From contig BCIJ01000014.1 of the NCBI GenBank assembly GCA_001599935.1, positions 329,116 through 393,115 on the forward strand: DNA of 64,000 nucleotides, given 5' to 3'. Source of the DNA: Holtermannia corniformis. Taxonomy: Eukaryota > Basidiomycota > Tremellomycetes > Holtermanniales. Shown here piece by piece: positions 1 to 11,252 of the stretch (positions are counted from its first letter, which is position 1; each line of letters begins with the position of its first letter). Under the pieces are notes generated by a model. That model was not told the origin of the DNA. It searched no databases and saw only the letters and a list, made by a program, of their open reading frames with translations. The translations under genes were made by a program, and so were the position numbers.

Positions 1-1558
1 GACTTTCCCCTCCCTTCTCTTCACTGGTCTCATACTCTTCTTCCACCTTTGCCACCTTGTACCTACTGGTAGCTTAGGCTATACATCTACTAGTGCTGCC
101 GAGTCCTCCTCCAGCCACAAGCCTCCGAGCTTGACAGGTGCCGGGTACAACTTGCGCAACGAGCTCGTTGCGCTACTAGAGGAGGGGCTGCTGTTACAGG
201 CCAGGCGGAGAGACAAGAGGGGGTTAACGGAGGGGTTGGGGAATACGGGGATTGGCCGCGGCGGGGGATGTCTCGAACAATTGTACAAGCTCGAGTCTTC
301 GAGAGCTTTAATCATAGGTTCTAAGCAAAGGCTACCCTAATCTCCCGAGACCGCCTTCTGGTACTCGCATTACCCATTACTCGTTACTTCACTTGCCCAA
401 CACCTTTTCCAGCGATCGCCAGCGATCGCCAGTCGCCCACTTCACCTACGCGACTGATTTACTTCACCGACGGGACCTCGTCGCCACCCTAAATCCTCCT
501 GGGGCTAGCCCTAACAGCTGAACGCTGAGGGTGTTGCTGGTGTTGGGCGCAGCAAGGACGCGGCAAGGATGCGGCACTCAGCGTCAGCGTCAGCATCAGT
601 TGCAGTGCAAGGCACGGCAATAGCCGCAGCATGGGCGCGGCGGTGGCGCAGCAGTCGGCGCAGCAGTTGGCGCAGCCGGCCAATCCTTTACAGGCTGTAA
701 AATCTGCTCTATCCATACTTTGCACACGAAAACAGGTTGTGACGTGTGACTGTTATGCACACTTTTTGCCCATACTTTGCCGTCATCCTTTTCAGGTGTG
801 TGCATTGCGTGGTCAAGCCACTTTTTGCCCGCATCTGTTTTTGACGGGCGGGCTGACCCGCAGTGTCTGTGAAACGGGCGCTGCATGAAACATCATGACA
901 ATAGTGCTGTGCCGCTGCTGGTGTGAGCGCAACTCGGATCACCTGGTGATGCTGTAAATCGGTGTTACAGCCTTTGGAAGTTTCCTGTCGTGACCATGTA
1001 CACCACCGAGTCCATCCCAAGTAAAAGGTGCGAGGCGTGTGCGAGACGAGGAACGCCCGGCAGTCAGCCTGATCCGGCCGGTGACGAGTAGCCTGACTTG
1101 TCACCATAAGAGCTTCCTCGCGATGACATGCAATGCCTTTGCTGCGCATATGCTAGATTTCATCCTTTGATTGTAGCCTGAGTCGTGCGCAGAACGGCTG
1201 GATAGCGCGCTATCGCGTTGACAGTTATCTCGCCGACACCGCCGTCTGTGGTTTTGGGCGATGACACAGACTTCGGTGACGTGAGTGTTCGGCTGACTGG
1301 GGTGGTTGCGGGACAGAGACTATGCATGCTTTCGAGTGCCTTCGTGCCAGTACATCGCATCGCATCAGTACAAAGAGGATAGGTCATAGGTCCCTGTTGG
1401 CATCTTGCTGAATACGCCTTCCCGTGCTACGTACAAGTGGCTTCAACCATCCCTCATCGCAAGTCCACGAAGCCGCGCTGCTACATATAAGTACTACTAG
1501 GGGTGAAGCCGTCGTGTCGTGCCTCTGATTTGCCACTGCACCGTACTAGTAAATCACC
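1..1558. other. Gene-poor left flank
   Basis: No coding region can be supported here. Short open frames exist (for example 131-340 on + and 79-315 on -), but they overlap each other, lack recognisable domains and could be chance frames in GC-rich DNA. The frame at 131-340 follows a possible splice acceptor near 138, so it could be the last exon of a gene that begins left of the window; this is weak. Short direct repeats are visible: two copies of CCAGCGATCG at about 411-430, and repeated GTCAGC-type units near 575-600. A CACTTTTTGCCC motif occurs twice, near 769 and 820. The last 150 bases are presumably the promoter of the small gene starting at 1559. Confidence 0.5.
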
Positions 1559-1927
1559 ATGTCGCAACTTACAGACGCAGATCGTGAATGTATGACCAAG
1601 GTCGAGGCAGCCATACGTTATCTCAAAGACAGCCTTACCTCAACCGATAGGGCGACGGCAAACTACGAGAAGAATGTCGACCCCGACGTCGTCGACAGCG
1701 AAGCCAATACACTCATAACGGCAGCAGAAAGCGTGGATGTGGGCTTCGACAGTACGTAGCGGTGCAGACTCCGTCGATCATCTAACAGAGACGCGCGCAC
1801 AGGCCACTTTCCCTCGACACTGCAAAAGGAATTTCACGATTGTATTGCGGCCCTTGCGGGAGCACAAACGCGCAATCGTCGTCGCGTTCCATTACGGAAC
1901 CAGCTTTATTATGACGCAAAAAGCTGA
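1559..1927 (+). CDS. Small hypothetical protein, paralogue of the next gene (2 exons)
   Basis: The function is not recognised. Exon 1 is read as 1559-1751, followed by a GTACGT...CACAG intron (1752-1802) in phase 1 and exon 2 at 1803-1927, giving about 105 residues. The protein is charged and looks helical: residues 10-50 carry a KVEAAIRYLKDSLTS segment, followed by an acidic DPDVVDSEA stretch. The neighbouring gene at 2773 has matching segments (KLKSAITYLHEQLTS, then TIDAEAEKR). It also has a phase-1 intron, a second exon of the same length (125 nt) and a shared L-x-GAQ-x-R motif in exon 2. That agreement is the main reason to call this a gene. Without splicing the frame would stop at 1759. 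There is no signal peptide or membrane segment. Confidence 0.5.
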
Positions 1928-2772
1928 ATGCTGAATGCGCTGTTGTAATGAGTGTGGCACTTTCTATCACCTTCCAGACTATTCCACCACTTTCCACTGC
2001 TTTCCACCGCTCACCAGACCTTTCTGTCTGAACCTTAGTTAGCCTGGCCTCAGGGCTATATATGACTGCTATGTAGTTTGTGACCCAGAATGCGTCCTAT
2101 TTCCACCTAAATCCCTACTTTAGGCTTAGCACCGACTACCTTTGGACTCCGCCATTGTGCTTCGTTACAGCTCGTCCTCGGATACTCGTGCCACAGAGCC
2201 CCAGAGTCGCTCATAGGCGAGTTGCCGAGATCGGTGGCTGCAGCCAGCAGCATGCGTCACAATCCTTGCCAAGAGCGATCGTTCGGCACAACTCAGTGAC
2301 CACAGAGGCTGGTTTGAGCCCTCACAACACTTAATTCAGAGATTCCTGCAATCAAATGATGCCGCCGTGTCGTTCGACGCCCGGCGTCACACGCGTGCAC
2401 ACCCTGCGATCTCATACATGGTGTACCCAGGGCTATTGCTCAGACAGCAGTAATGCGACTTCAAGGAGGAAGACACTTAGCGGTTGGACTCTGACGTGCT
2501 AGCGTTGCTACGATCGCCGTGGCTACGAGGTTGCATCTACATAGCGCCGTTTCTCTGAAGAAATCCCAGTAGAACGCCTTCGCTGCATCAACGGTGTGCA
2601 ACGCATCGCATCTCATGATCGAATGAAAGGACTCGTCTTTCGCAGGATACGACCTTCCAGGTCGCGGTACATCTCATCAGGGCGAAGCCCTCTTGCGCGA
2701 GAAAATCGCGACACTGCTACTTAGGCTGATAGTTGGTGACTGCTTCGCCACCCTGCCTAGATCCTTACCGCT
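1928..2772. other. Intergenic region between the two small paralogues
   Basis: About 845 bases with no supportable gene. One open frame at 2080-2334 has no recognisable domain and no partner exons. The region probably holds the 3' end of the first small gene and the promoter of the second. No hairpin, repeat array or RNA gene was recognised. Confidence 0.5.
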
Positions 2773-3157
2773 ATGATCGTTCCCTCGTCTGACATCCGGG
2801 TAAAGTACGGCTCGTACATTGCAAAGTTGAAAAGCGCCATTACATATTTGCATGAGCAGCTTACTTCCGAGGAAGAGGACAAGGCCGATTACAAAGCTGA
2901 CTGTGACACAATCGACGCAGAAGCTGAAAAACGCATAAAGGCAATGTTTGAAGCCTGGGGAGAACTGACCGTCAATGGTTTGTCTTTATGATGATCGAAC
3001 GACCCCCGGCTGATCAGTATACTGCATCGCAGAACATTCAACCAAGGAATCTACAAGATTAACGGAGAGTCTGTACAAATGGAGGCGTGCACTTAGGGGC
3101 GCGCAGTCGCGCCGTGGTCGACCGTTTACGGAGCACACCGGTCCCGACGGCTTGTGA
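2773..3157 (+). CDS. Small hypothetical protein, paralogue of the preceding gene (2 exons)
   Basis: The function is unknown. Exon 1 is read as 2773-2977, then an intron with donor GTTTGT and acceptor CATCGCAG (2978-3032, phase 1), then exon 2 at 3033-3157, giving about 109 residues. Residues 15-60 form a charged, probably helical segment (KLKSAITYLHEQLTSEEE, then ADCDTIDAEAEKR) that lines up with the gene at 1559. Exon 2 contains RRALRGAQSRRGRP, matching ALAGAQTRNRR in the paralogue. An alternative reading uses a poorer donor (GTCTTT) and ends at 3096 with KINGESVQMEACT; it cannot be excluded. If no intron is removed, the frame stops at 2991. No targeting signal is visible. Confidence 0.5.
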
Positions 3158-3380
3158 TCAAGAACGTTTGCGCACTGCACCCATGAATCTGATGTCCAAA
3201 GCCTACGAGCACCAATGAGACGAGCTTTATTCTGACAGGTGTCGTTACCTCATCGAACGCATATACGTATGGCGCCAAGATACAATACATGCCGTACAAG
3301 GGAGAGTAGCAGAGCAACAGAACGATGAAAGCATGCAGTGGGTCGTGAATGTGGTTGCGATGACAGAGAATGCCAATCAG

Positions 3381-6300
3381 TCAGAGATCAGCAATGATGG
3401 CCTCGAGGTCGTGCACGACGTCGGTCATGGTAGGGCGCGCTGCAGGGTCTTGAGCCCACATGCGCTCAATGAGATTGACGGGCTCGGCGCCCCAGTGTTT
3501 GCGGAGGCCGGAGATGCTAGGTCTGGCGTTTGCTTCAGTACATGGACTCGCTGCAAGACGCAACACTGACCTTCGGTGTTTTGCACCGACCGCGTCGTAG
3601 ATGTAATGCTCGTTGCGGCCTTCCCACGGGTATTTCTGCGACGGTCAGCGAGATCAACGGCCCAATATCTCACTGACGGTGTCCCCGATCCAGCCACTGA
3701 GCATCTCCCAATACACCATGGCGCACGAAAAGACATCAACCTTGTAGTCGTAGCGCGGGTTTGGGTGCCACAATTCCGGAGCCTGCCAGTTGACCGTGCC
3801 GACCAGACTGCGGATCATCGACCGGGTGCTGTGCTTGACGCGCGCGAGGCCAAAGTCGCCAACTTTGGCTTTGCCGTGCTTGTTGATCAGGATATTGGAT
3901 GATTTGCACTGGGCATGGTCAGTCGCCGCTGTGGAGTAGGTCAAAGGGACCCACATCACGGTGGATGACAGCTGGCTTGCGGGTGTGTAGGTACTCGAGC
4001 CCCTTGGCAATATCTAGCATTAGGCCGAGCTGCACTCGGTTAGCATTCGTAACAAAGCGCGCCGAGCACCAAACTGACTACTCGTCCGACGGGCGGACAG
4101 GAGACATTGCGCTACGAGCATCAGTACGAGACTGACTGCAGTAGAGCAAAGATTTACGATATAGTCAAACAGGTCGCCGTTCTCGCACAGCTCGCTAACG
4201 AGCATGCAGTGGATCCGAGAGTGACTCGGGATGCAGACGCCACGCTACACGCTCAGCACAACACTCACTGAAACGGAAGCGACTTACAAAGCGAACAATG
4301 TTCTCGTGCGCAAAGTCGGACAAGAGCTTGAGTTCGCGAATGTCCACTGCGGGGCGTCAGCCCGTGGGCGGCATCGATGTAGTGCGGCGCCCGCTTACTC
4401 TCGCTGAGATGCTTGCGGAATTCCGAGATTGCAACCTTGCGACCCTTGAGCTTGCCCACAAAGACACTTGACCGAGGTGAGCAGGGGCCAGAGCCTCACT
4501 TGCTGCGCAAAACTCACTCCTTGAAGCCGCCACTGCCAATCTTATCCAGCTTGACGAGATCCTGCTCATCAATCATCGAGTCCTCCAGCCCCAACCCGGA
4601 TAGATTCAGATCCAGCGCCGCCTCACTTCTGGATCCGGATCGGCGCTCGTCCGAAAGTGGCGGTGTGACGGGATCAGCCGCATGGACGTGGTCTCGTAGC
4701 AGGACGGGGGTGGGTTTGGCGTTTGTGTTGAATTTGCCGTGGTTGATCGCATGGATGATCTTACCGGGACGGGCTGTTGTGGGCTTTGCAGTGCCGGTGG
4801 AAGAGGGGCTGGAGGCTCCGTCGGCGTCGGCATCTTCTTCGTTGACGCCGTTCTCGTCCCGCTATAGATGTCAGTGTTAGTGAGCGGCGCAAGCTGTCAC
4901 GGGCAACAAGCGCACCCAATCAAGTAGGGCCTGTGCCAATTGCGGCTTTGTCCCGCCGACCTCCAACCCTCGAACTTCACACAGTCGGACCAGCTCATCG
5001 CGCAGAAGCCGAGTCAAAGACGTCAACGTCGCCTCGGACAGATCGACATCTATCCAAGCTTCAGTCCAGTTCACCACGTCAACTGAATTCTGCACCCACC
5101 GAGCTCAAGACCATCGCCATCGACTGACTCAACCTCATCGACCCCCCTTGCCTGCTCCAAGTCCGCAACGTCCTCTTGTTCCTGTTCGCTCTCATCCTCG
5201 TTCTCACCTTCCTCATCCGTCGGCGGCGGTGAGATCAAGACCTTGCTCGCACGTTTCCTGCGAGCCAGTGGCGGCGCATGAGAGCGCGTCACAGGTCCTT
5301 CGGACGACGCTCCACCTATACCCATGTTAGCGTCACTGCCACAACGCTCAAGTAACACATACTAGACTCGGCCGCATCCTCTTCAGCGGCATCACCCTCG
5401 CCATCAACGTCCATTCCTTCTTCACCCGTACTGCTCTCGCCGCCCTTCAACGCCTCGATCGCGGCCTTTTTCGCTCGTCGACTCGGTAAACTCCGGCCTC
5501 GAGTCTTGGACACGGCCAAAGGTGATTCCACCACCCCTTCTTCATCTTCATCATCCGCATCCGCCTCACTGTTTGGTGCTCGGCGCGGTCGGAGTCGTTT
5601 CTGCATCGGCGTCGGATCGGCGTCTTCCGTCTCGTCTTGGCTGATGTCTTTGTCGGAATCGGGATCACCGTTGGTCATGTCGACGTCTTCGAACGCGACC
5701 GACTTGGAGGCCGCGGCTGCGGCTCGTCGGGCGGGGGTGGTGCCGCGCGGATGCGCTTGTTGGGATTTGCGACGGGTTCGCCTGGTTTCCGGTGGAGATG
5801 TCGAGGTTGGTGCTGATTCGGGTGGCGCAGATGATAGAGTCGAAGATCGTCGGGAACGTCTGCTACGAACGGAATCAGCCATTGCCAAGGAGCGGCTACG
5901 AGTAAACTTTGGAACTCCAGTGTTTCTTCAGAGTCGACGCCACTCACCTCGTCAAGCCTGTCGCGGGACTCTTGACGTCTCCAAAGCGCGCCTGCTTGTC
6001 CTCCTTACTAGCCCTCCGTGGCGCACTGCGACTCTTCGTCTTGCTACTCCGCTCGCCAAACACGTCATCCTCCTCGACAGCGCGAGCTTTACCCTTGGGC
6101 TCTGATGCTCGACTGAGACGAGACTGTCTAGGTAGCCGCGACGGTCCAGCCGAAGTCGAGGCCGAGGCAGCGGACGACCGCGAGGAAGGGTTGGACGAGA
6201 GTCTCAAGCTCGACATGGGCGATTGGATCGAGCTTTTGCGCTGTAATGACATGCGTCGGCTCGGCATCGGTGAGATCAACCGAGGGGTTGGCGGTCGCCG

Positions 6301-7116
6301 CTATACATGTCAGTTGGGTCTGTGGGTGACGTGTGGCGGTGCACGGACCGCTTGGAGGATGCCGTCGATCAGTTCTGTCTTGCGCAGATCACTCTCGACG
6401 TCCATTTCTTCTTCCGAGTCGTGCCCCTCGCTCGAGTCTGTCGAGGTCAGGCCGGCGACGCGCCAGAGCCTCGCAAGTTCGGACTTGCGGAGGCGCTGGA
6501 GGTTGGCTGCCGAGGCTTCTTGTAACAGATGCCTGTCCTCTGCCAGGTATAAGTATGCAGAATATAGCAGTGACGTGACGTGACGTGACGTACCCTCTGC
6601 GATATACTTTGGCTCTTCATCATCCTCATCGTCTGTCGTGACGGCGACCCAACTGCCTGCCTCGCTCTTTGTCTCCTCGCTAGCCTTGCGTTCGTCTGCA
6701 TCTGCCGCACCTCGCTTGCGTTTGCGTGGGCTCTGCGCATCGACAATCGACTTGCGTCCCCTGTTTCCGGCCTTCCTTGAAGCACCTTTGCGCCGGGTTG
6801 CCCCGTTGACGGCGCGTTCGCCAGCATGGGTCGTAAGCGGCACGACCTCTTCCTCTTCCTCTTCTATATCATCTCCATCCTCTTCCTCGTCCTCGTCACT
6901 CTCACTCTCCACAAGCACATCACTGCCCTCGCCCTCGTACTCGTACGTGAGCGCCTTGGCCGCGCGCACAGGCTTGCCACTGTGGACGAGCGGCTCCAAC
7001 CTCCGTCGCTTCACCGGCGGCCTCGCAACGCGTACCTTGAGCGGTGAAGACGCCTTCCTTGGCGAGTTGAGGAATGCGCGTGTGCGAGTGCGCGGTGGGA
7101 GCGTAGGCAGGACCAT
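3381..7116 (-). CDS. TKL-like protein kinase with SAP-type N-terminal domains
   Basis: This is a multi-exon gene read from ATG 7116 to TGA 3381. The N-terminal part (7116-5100) is basic and acidic low-complexity sequence with a KRRR stretch, suggesting a nuclear protein. It holds two SAP-like segments: LQRLRKSELARLWRVAGL (about 6490-6440) and LLRDELVRLCEVRGLEVGG (about 5000-4930). SAP folds usually bind DNA. The kinase domain follows: glycine loop KIGSGGFKDVFVGKLKG, then KVAISEFRKHLSEMDIREL, hinge VSELCENGDLFDY, catalytic loop HRDCKSSNILI, DFGLAR, a GTVNWQAPE activation segment and PTMTDVVHDLEAI at the end. The strand-3 position normally holding the ATP-binding lysine (VAIK) reads VAIS, so ATP binding may use another lysine or activity may be altered. 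Introns cut the glycine loop and the HRD motif. Treating the SAP and kinase parts as one gene is inference from continuous same-strand coding with splice-compatible junctions. It shares a 415-bp divergent promoter with ALA1. Confidence 0.82.
6571..6590. repeat. Four tandem TGACG units in a kinase intron
   Basis: TGACG is repeated four times without interruption. It lies next to the GTACGT splice donor of an intron (about 6540-6593, - strand) in the SAP-kinase gene. TGACG is a bZIP/CRE half-site, so the array could bind such factors, or it may be a simple microsatellite. Confidence 0.8.
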
Positions 7117-7342
7117 GACGCGTGCCGTGCGTGCTGTGCGTTCTCGCCAATGGGATTATCGATTTCCGTCGGTGTTTTTCGTGCGAGTGCGTGTGAGCAT
7201 CCTCGTGCTGACTGATGCGCAGCAGACTCGCCCAGGGTCGTCGTTTGCCCTGTTACCTATAGGCGATCGTCGGTTCCTATAGTCTGAGCAGGAGTAGGCC
7301 GAGGGGGTTTGATACGTGCGATCAACCCCCCACCCGAGACAC

Positions 7343-7354
7343 TGCCACGTGGCA
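7343..7354. promoter_or_regulatory. Palindromic E-box TGCCACGTGGCA in a divergent promoter
   Basis: This perfect 12-bp palindrome with a CACGTG core sits between the kinase start (7116, -) and the ALA1 start (7532, +). CACGTG is the classic bHLH target (Cbf1, Pho4, Tye7 and USF types). A TGACGTA half-site follows within a few bases (about 7358). The same GCCACGTGGC core recurs in two other divergent promoters in this window. Confidence 0.65.
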
Positions 7355-7531
7355 TAATGACGTATGTGCCGCGTCACCTGATTCGCCACCAAAGCGCCAA
7401 CCCCCTCACCTCTTGAGTCAGTACATATATCTTGTCGACCGTCGCTCCTTTCAACCACCAAGTCGACAAGGAACACGCCAAGCGCAGTATAAGAACACGG
7501 CTGTAGGTCGCCTCTCCCAGCCAGCCAGTGC

Positions 7532-10500
7532 ATGCGCATTCCCCGCTTGACAGCACTCTGCCGTACTACCTTCAGCCCAGCCCGCACAATGTCCTCCAGA
7601 GTCCAAGTGCCAAATACCCCACCGCACCCTTGGCCTCGGCCACAAGACTGGCCTGCAACCAAAGTCCGCCAGACATTCATCGACTACTTTGTCAACCAGC
7701 CGGGGTTCGAGCACCCATTCTGGCCGTCGAGTGGCGTCATTCCGTTCGAGGATGATACGCTCCTGTTCGTCAATGCTGTGAGTTGCTTGGACGAGAAGGC
7801 GGCGCGGGAGGCTTTTCTAGGAGGTTTCAGCTGAACCAGCTGCTCCAGCCTCTTGGAGTCGCCCCGCTCAGGTCCACTTGCCATTCCGCACTGACATTCC
7901 TCAGGGCATGAACCAGTACAAACCACTCTTCCTCGGAGTCGCCGACCCAAAATCAGACATGTCAAAACTCACCCGTGCCGTCAACTCGCAAAAGTGTATT
8001 CGCGCTGGCGGCAAGCACAACGGTGCGTTCACTCCATGTTGGCCCTGTAGCGGGATTAGCCAAGTGACGCCACTCAGACCTCGACGATGTCGGCAAGGAC
8101 ACATATCACCACACATTCTTCGAGATGCTTGGGAACTGGTCGTTTGGCGACTACTTCAAGGTAGGACTCGGTGGTGGTCTTTGGGGATCACGAATGTTGA
8201 CGGCGTATAGGAAGAGGCCATCACCCTCGCTTGGGATCTCTTGACGCGCGTGTATGGCTTGCCAAAAGACCGGCTGTATGTCACGTACTTTGAGGGCGAC
8301 CCCAAGCAGGGTCTCGAGCCAGATCTTGAGGCCAAGTGAGTAACATAATGCCATTTACCGGGTTCGTGCCGACCAACCGTAGGGAGATTTGGCGCAAGGT
8401 CGGCGTCCCAGACGACCACATCTTGCCTGGCAACGCCAAGGACAACTTTTGGGGTCCGTCTTCTATCTCCTCCAGATGAAATACTGACCCTCGCAGAGAT
8501 GGGCGCTGTCGGTCCATGCGGTCCATGCTCTGAAGTCCACTTTGACCGAATCGGTGGCCGCAACGCCGCTAGCCTTGTCAACGCCGACGACCCCAACGTG
8601 CTCGAGATCTGGAACATTGTGTTCATGCAGTACAACCGCGAGCCATCGGGCGAGCTCCGATCCCTGCCCGCCAAGCACATTGATACTGGTATGGGCTTTG
8701 AGCGCATCGTCTCGTGCCTGCACGACGTTCCGTCAAACTATGATACCGATGTCTTCACCCCGCTTTTCGCTCGCATTCAACAGCTCACCGGCGCGCGCGA
8801 TTACACGGGCAAACTCGGCGACGAAGACGTGGATGGCATCGATACCGCTTACCGTGTCGTGGCCGACCATGTGCGCACCTTGACGATCGCCATTTCCGAT
8901 GGCGGGGTCCCGGATAAGGATGGGCGCGGCTATGTGCTCCGACGGATCCTGCGTCGTGGCGCGCGATACGTCAGCAACAAATTTGGCGTCAAGATTGGAA
9001 GCTTTTTCTCAACCCTCGCGCCGACGGTTGTGCAGGAGCTGGTTAGTCCCAAACTCTACCGTTGAATGCAGAGTTGACGCTCTTCGCAGGGCCCCTTCTT
9101 CCCCGAGCTCACCAAAAAGCTCGACGACCTCAAAGAGATTCTCGATGAGGAAGAGCGGTCGTTTGCTCAAACGCTCACGCGCGGTGAGATCCTCTTCAAC
9201 AAGTATGCGACCGCCGCGACCGAAGCCAAGCGGACCGTGTTGTCGGGTAAAGACGTCTGGCGGCTGTACGACACCTACGGCTTCCCGCCCGACTTGACGC
9301 AGCTCATGGCGGAGGAGCGCGGGCTCAGCGTCGACGCCGATGCGTTTGAAAAGGCTCGGTTGGAGAGCTTGGAGGCTTCAAAGGGTGCCGGCAAGGGCGC
9401 TGCGGGGGGCAAGGTCAAGCTCGATGTGCATGACATGGCGGTGCTGGAAAGTAACGAGGCCGTGCCGAAGACGGACGATTCGGCCAAATATCGTACGTAA
9501 GACTTGGCTCAGGTTGGATTGTTGGATGATTGACACACGGCAGAACTCGACGAAGTCAAGGCAACCATCAAGGCCATTTACCACTCTTCCAACTTTTACC
9601 AGTCAACCGGCGAGGTGCCGTCGGGCGAGCCGTTTGGCATTTTGCTCGACAAGACCAACTTTTACGCCGAGTCGGGCGGTCAGGAATACGATACCGGTAC
9701 TTTGGCGATTGATGGCTCTGCCGAATTCAAGGTGCAGGACGTCCAAGTCTACAGCGGCTACGTGCTGCATGTTGGACGGCTTGAGGAGGGCGAGCTGAAG
9801 GTTGGGGATGAGGTGATTGCGACGTATGATGAGGTTCGTGATGGGGTACGAAGAGCAAGAGCCAGCGCTGACGTGTCAGCTCCGCCGCTGGCCGATCCGT
9901 AACAACCACACGGGCACGCACATTCTCAACTTTGCCCTGCGCGAAGTCCTCGGTGACCACATTGATCAAAAGGGCTCCCTCGTCGCGCCCAACCGCCTCC
10001 GCTTCGACTTCAGCCACAACAAGCCCGTGACGGTCCAAGACTTGATCAAGATTGAAGAGATTTCAAACGAGTGGATCAAGAAGGCCGTCGGCGTGTTCGC
10101 AAAGGATATGTCGTTGGCCGAGGCTCAGAAGATCCCGGGGCTCAGGGCCGTCTTTGGCGAGAGCTACCCTGACCCTGTGCGCGTGGTCACGCTCGAGTTT
10201 GACTTGGATGAGATCATGGCGGATGTCGAGAACCCGAAATGGCGTGGGACGAGTGTCGAGTTCTGTGGTGGGACGTGAGTGGTATTGTGGCCGGCGAGAC
10301 GGTGACTGATGCTAGAGCTCAGACACGTCGCCAACACCGAGACGATCAAGGACCTCGTTATAACCGAGGAATCATCGATTGCCAAAGGTGTTCGTCGCGT
10401 CGTTGCCGTCACGGGCCACGAGGCGCACGACATCTCGCGCAAGGCGGTCGACTTTACGCGCCAGCTCGAAAAGATTGAGGCTTTGACTGGCAAGGACAAG

Positions 10501-11126
10501 GAGGCGGCCATGAAGCCCTATCTTCAGGTTGGTCAACCTGCTCAGGGGGTCGCACAGCCCATCACTGACACGCGCAGAACCTCGGCCAGTCGGACATTTC
10601 CCTCATCAAAAAGCATCAGCTCAAGGAGCGCTTTGAGAAGACGCAGAACGAGGTCGCGGCTGCGCTCAAGGCTAAGATTGCGGCCGACTCCAAGGTCATC
10701 ACCGACTCGATCAAGAATTTCTTTGCTCAGAATCCTAACGAGAACGTGTTTGTTGGCCGCTTCGAGGTCGAGGGCAACTCCAAGGTATGTAGAGGCGTTG
10801 CGTGAGGTCCAGGCGGGCGTTGACGGATCCAGGCTCTCGCCGCAGGTGTGACGGCTGGCAAGGCTCTGTCCAAGGCCGTGTACATTGCGAGTGTCGACAC
10901 TGCCGCTGGCAAGGTCGCCCATATAAACTACCTGCCGAAGCACGACCTCGAGACCAAGAAGATCTCGGGTAAGACTTGGCTCGCCCAGTTCTCCGAGATT
11001 GCGGGTGGCAAGGGCGGTGGCAAGGACGAGTCGGCGACCGGTGTCGGGCTCAAGCCGGAAACGACCGACGCTGCGCTCGATGCCGTACGGAGCTACTACT
11101 TGTCCGTGGTTGAGGGCAAGCAGTAG
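7532..11126 (+). CDS. ALA1: Alanyl-tRNA synthetase, cytosolic and probably mitochondrial
   Basis: Charges tRNA-Ala with alanine. About ten exons encode a full-length class II AlaRS. The catalytic core includes [44 protein letters not shown], the [13 protein letters not shown] segment and [13 protein letters not shown]. The helical tRNA-binding part follows, then the editing domain with [14 protein letters not shown] and the zinc-type CGGTH motif (split by an intron near 10275), and a C-Ala domain with a glycine-rich hinge ending VEGKQ at 11126. Two in-frame starts are visible. ATG 7532 adds [19 protein letters not shown], an arginine-rich extension without acidic residues that looks like a mitochondrial presequence. 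ATG 7589 would give the cytosolic form (MSSRVQVPN). One gene serving both compartments is known for yeast ALA1; here both starts are AUG. The divergent promoter carries a CACGTG palindrome. Confidence 0.97.
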
Positions 11127-11187
11127 AGAGCTCGAGTTTGCTATATCTTTTTCATGCATTGCAGTTGATCCATCGATTGCTGACTGC

Positions 11188-11193
11188 CACGTG
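11188..11193. promoter_or_regulatory. CACGTG motif between ALA1 and the TAPT1-family gene
   Basis: CACGTG (context GCCACGTGA) lies 60 bp after the ALA1 stop and about 60 bp before the likely ATG of the membrane-protein gene, in a very short intergenic region. It is a possible bHLH site for the downstream gene. Only the sequence match supports this. Confidence 0.4.
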
Positions 11194-11252
11194 AAGCACG
11201 GCCGAAGCCGACGTTGGATTGTCGCCGCTTGTTTGGTCACCTTGTTGGACTC

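Noticed and set aside
411..430. Two tandem copies of GCGATCGCCA
   Set aside because: Only two copies of a 10-bp unit; too short to call a repeat array or regulatory element.
489..1149. Several overlapping open frames on both strands (for example 709-1149 -, 631-888 +)
   Set aside because: They overlap, have Cys/His-rich random-looking composition and no recognisable domain; chance frames in GC-rich DNA are more likely.
5506..7282. Long plus-strand frames opposite the SAP-kinase gene (5506-6105, 5909-6583, 6638-7282)
   Set aside because: They are antisense shadows of acidic/basic repeats in the real gene (Ser/Arg runs opposite Glu/Asp codons) and have no domain content.
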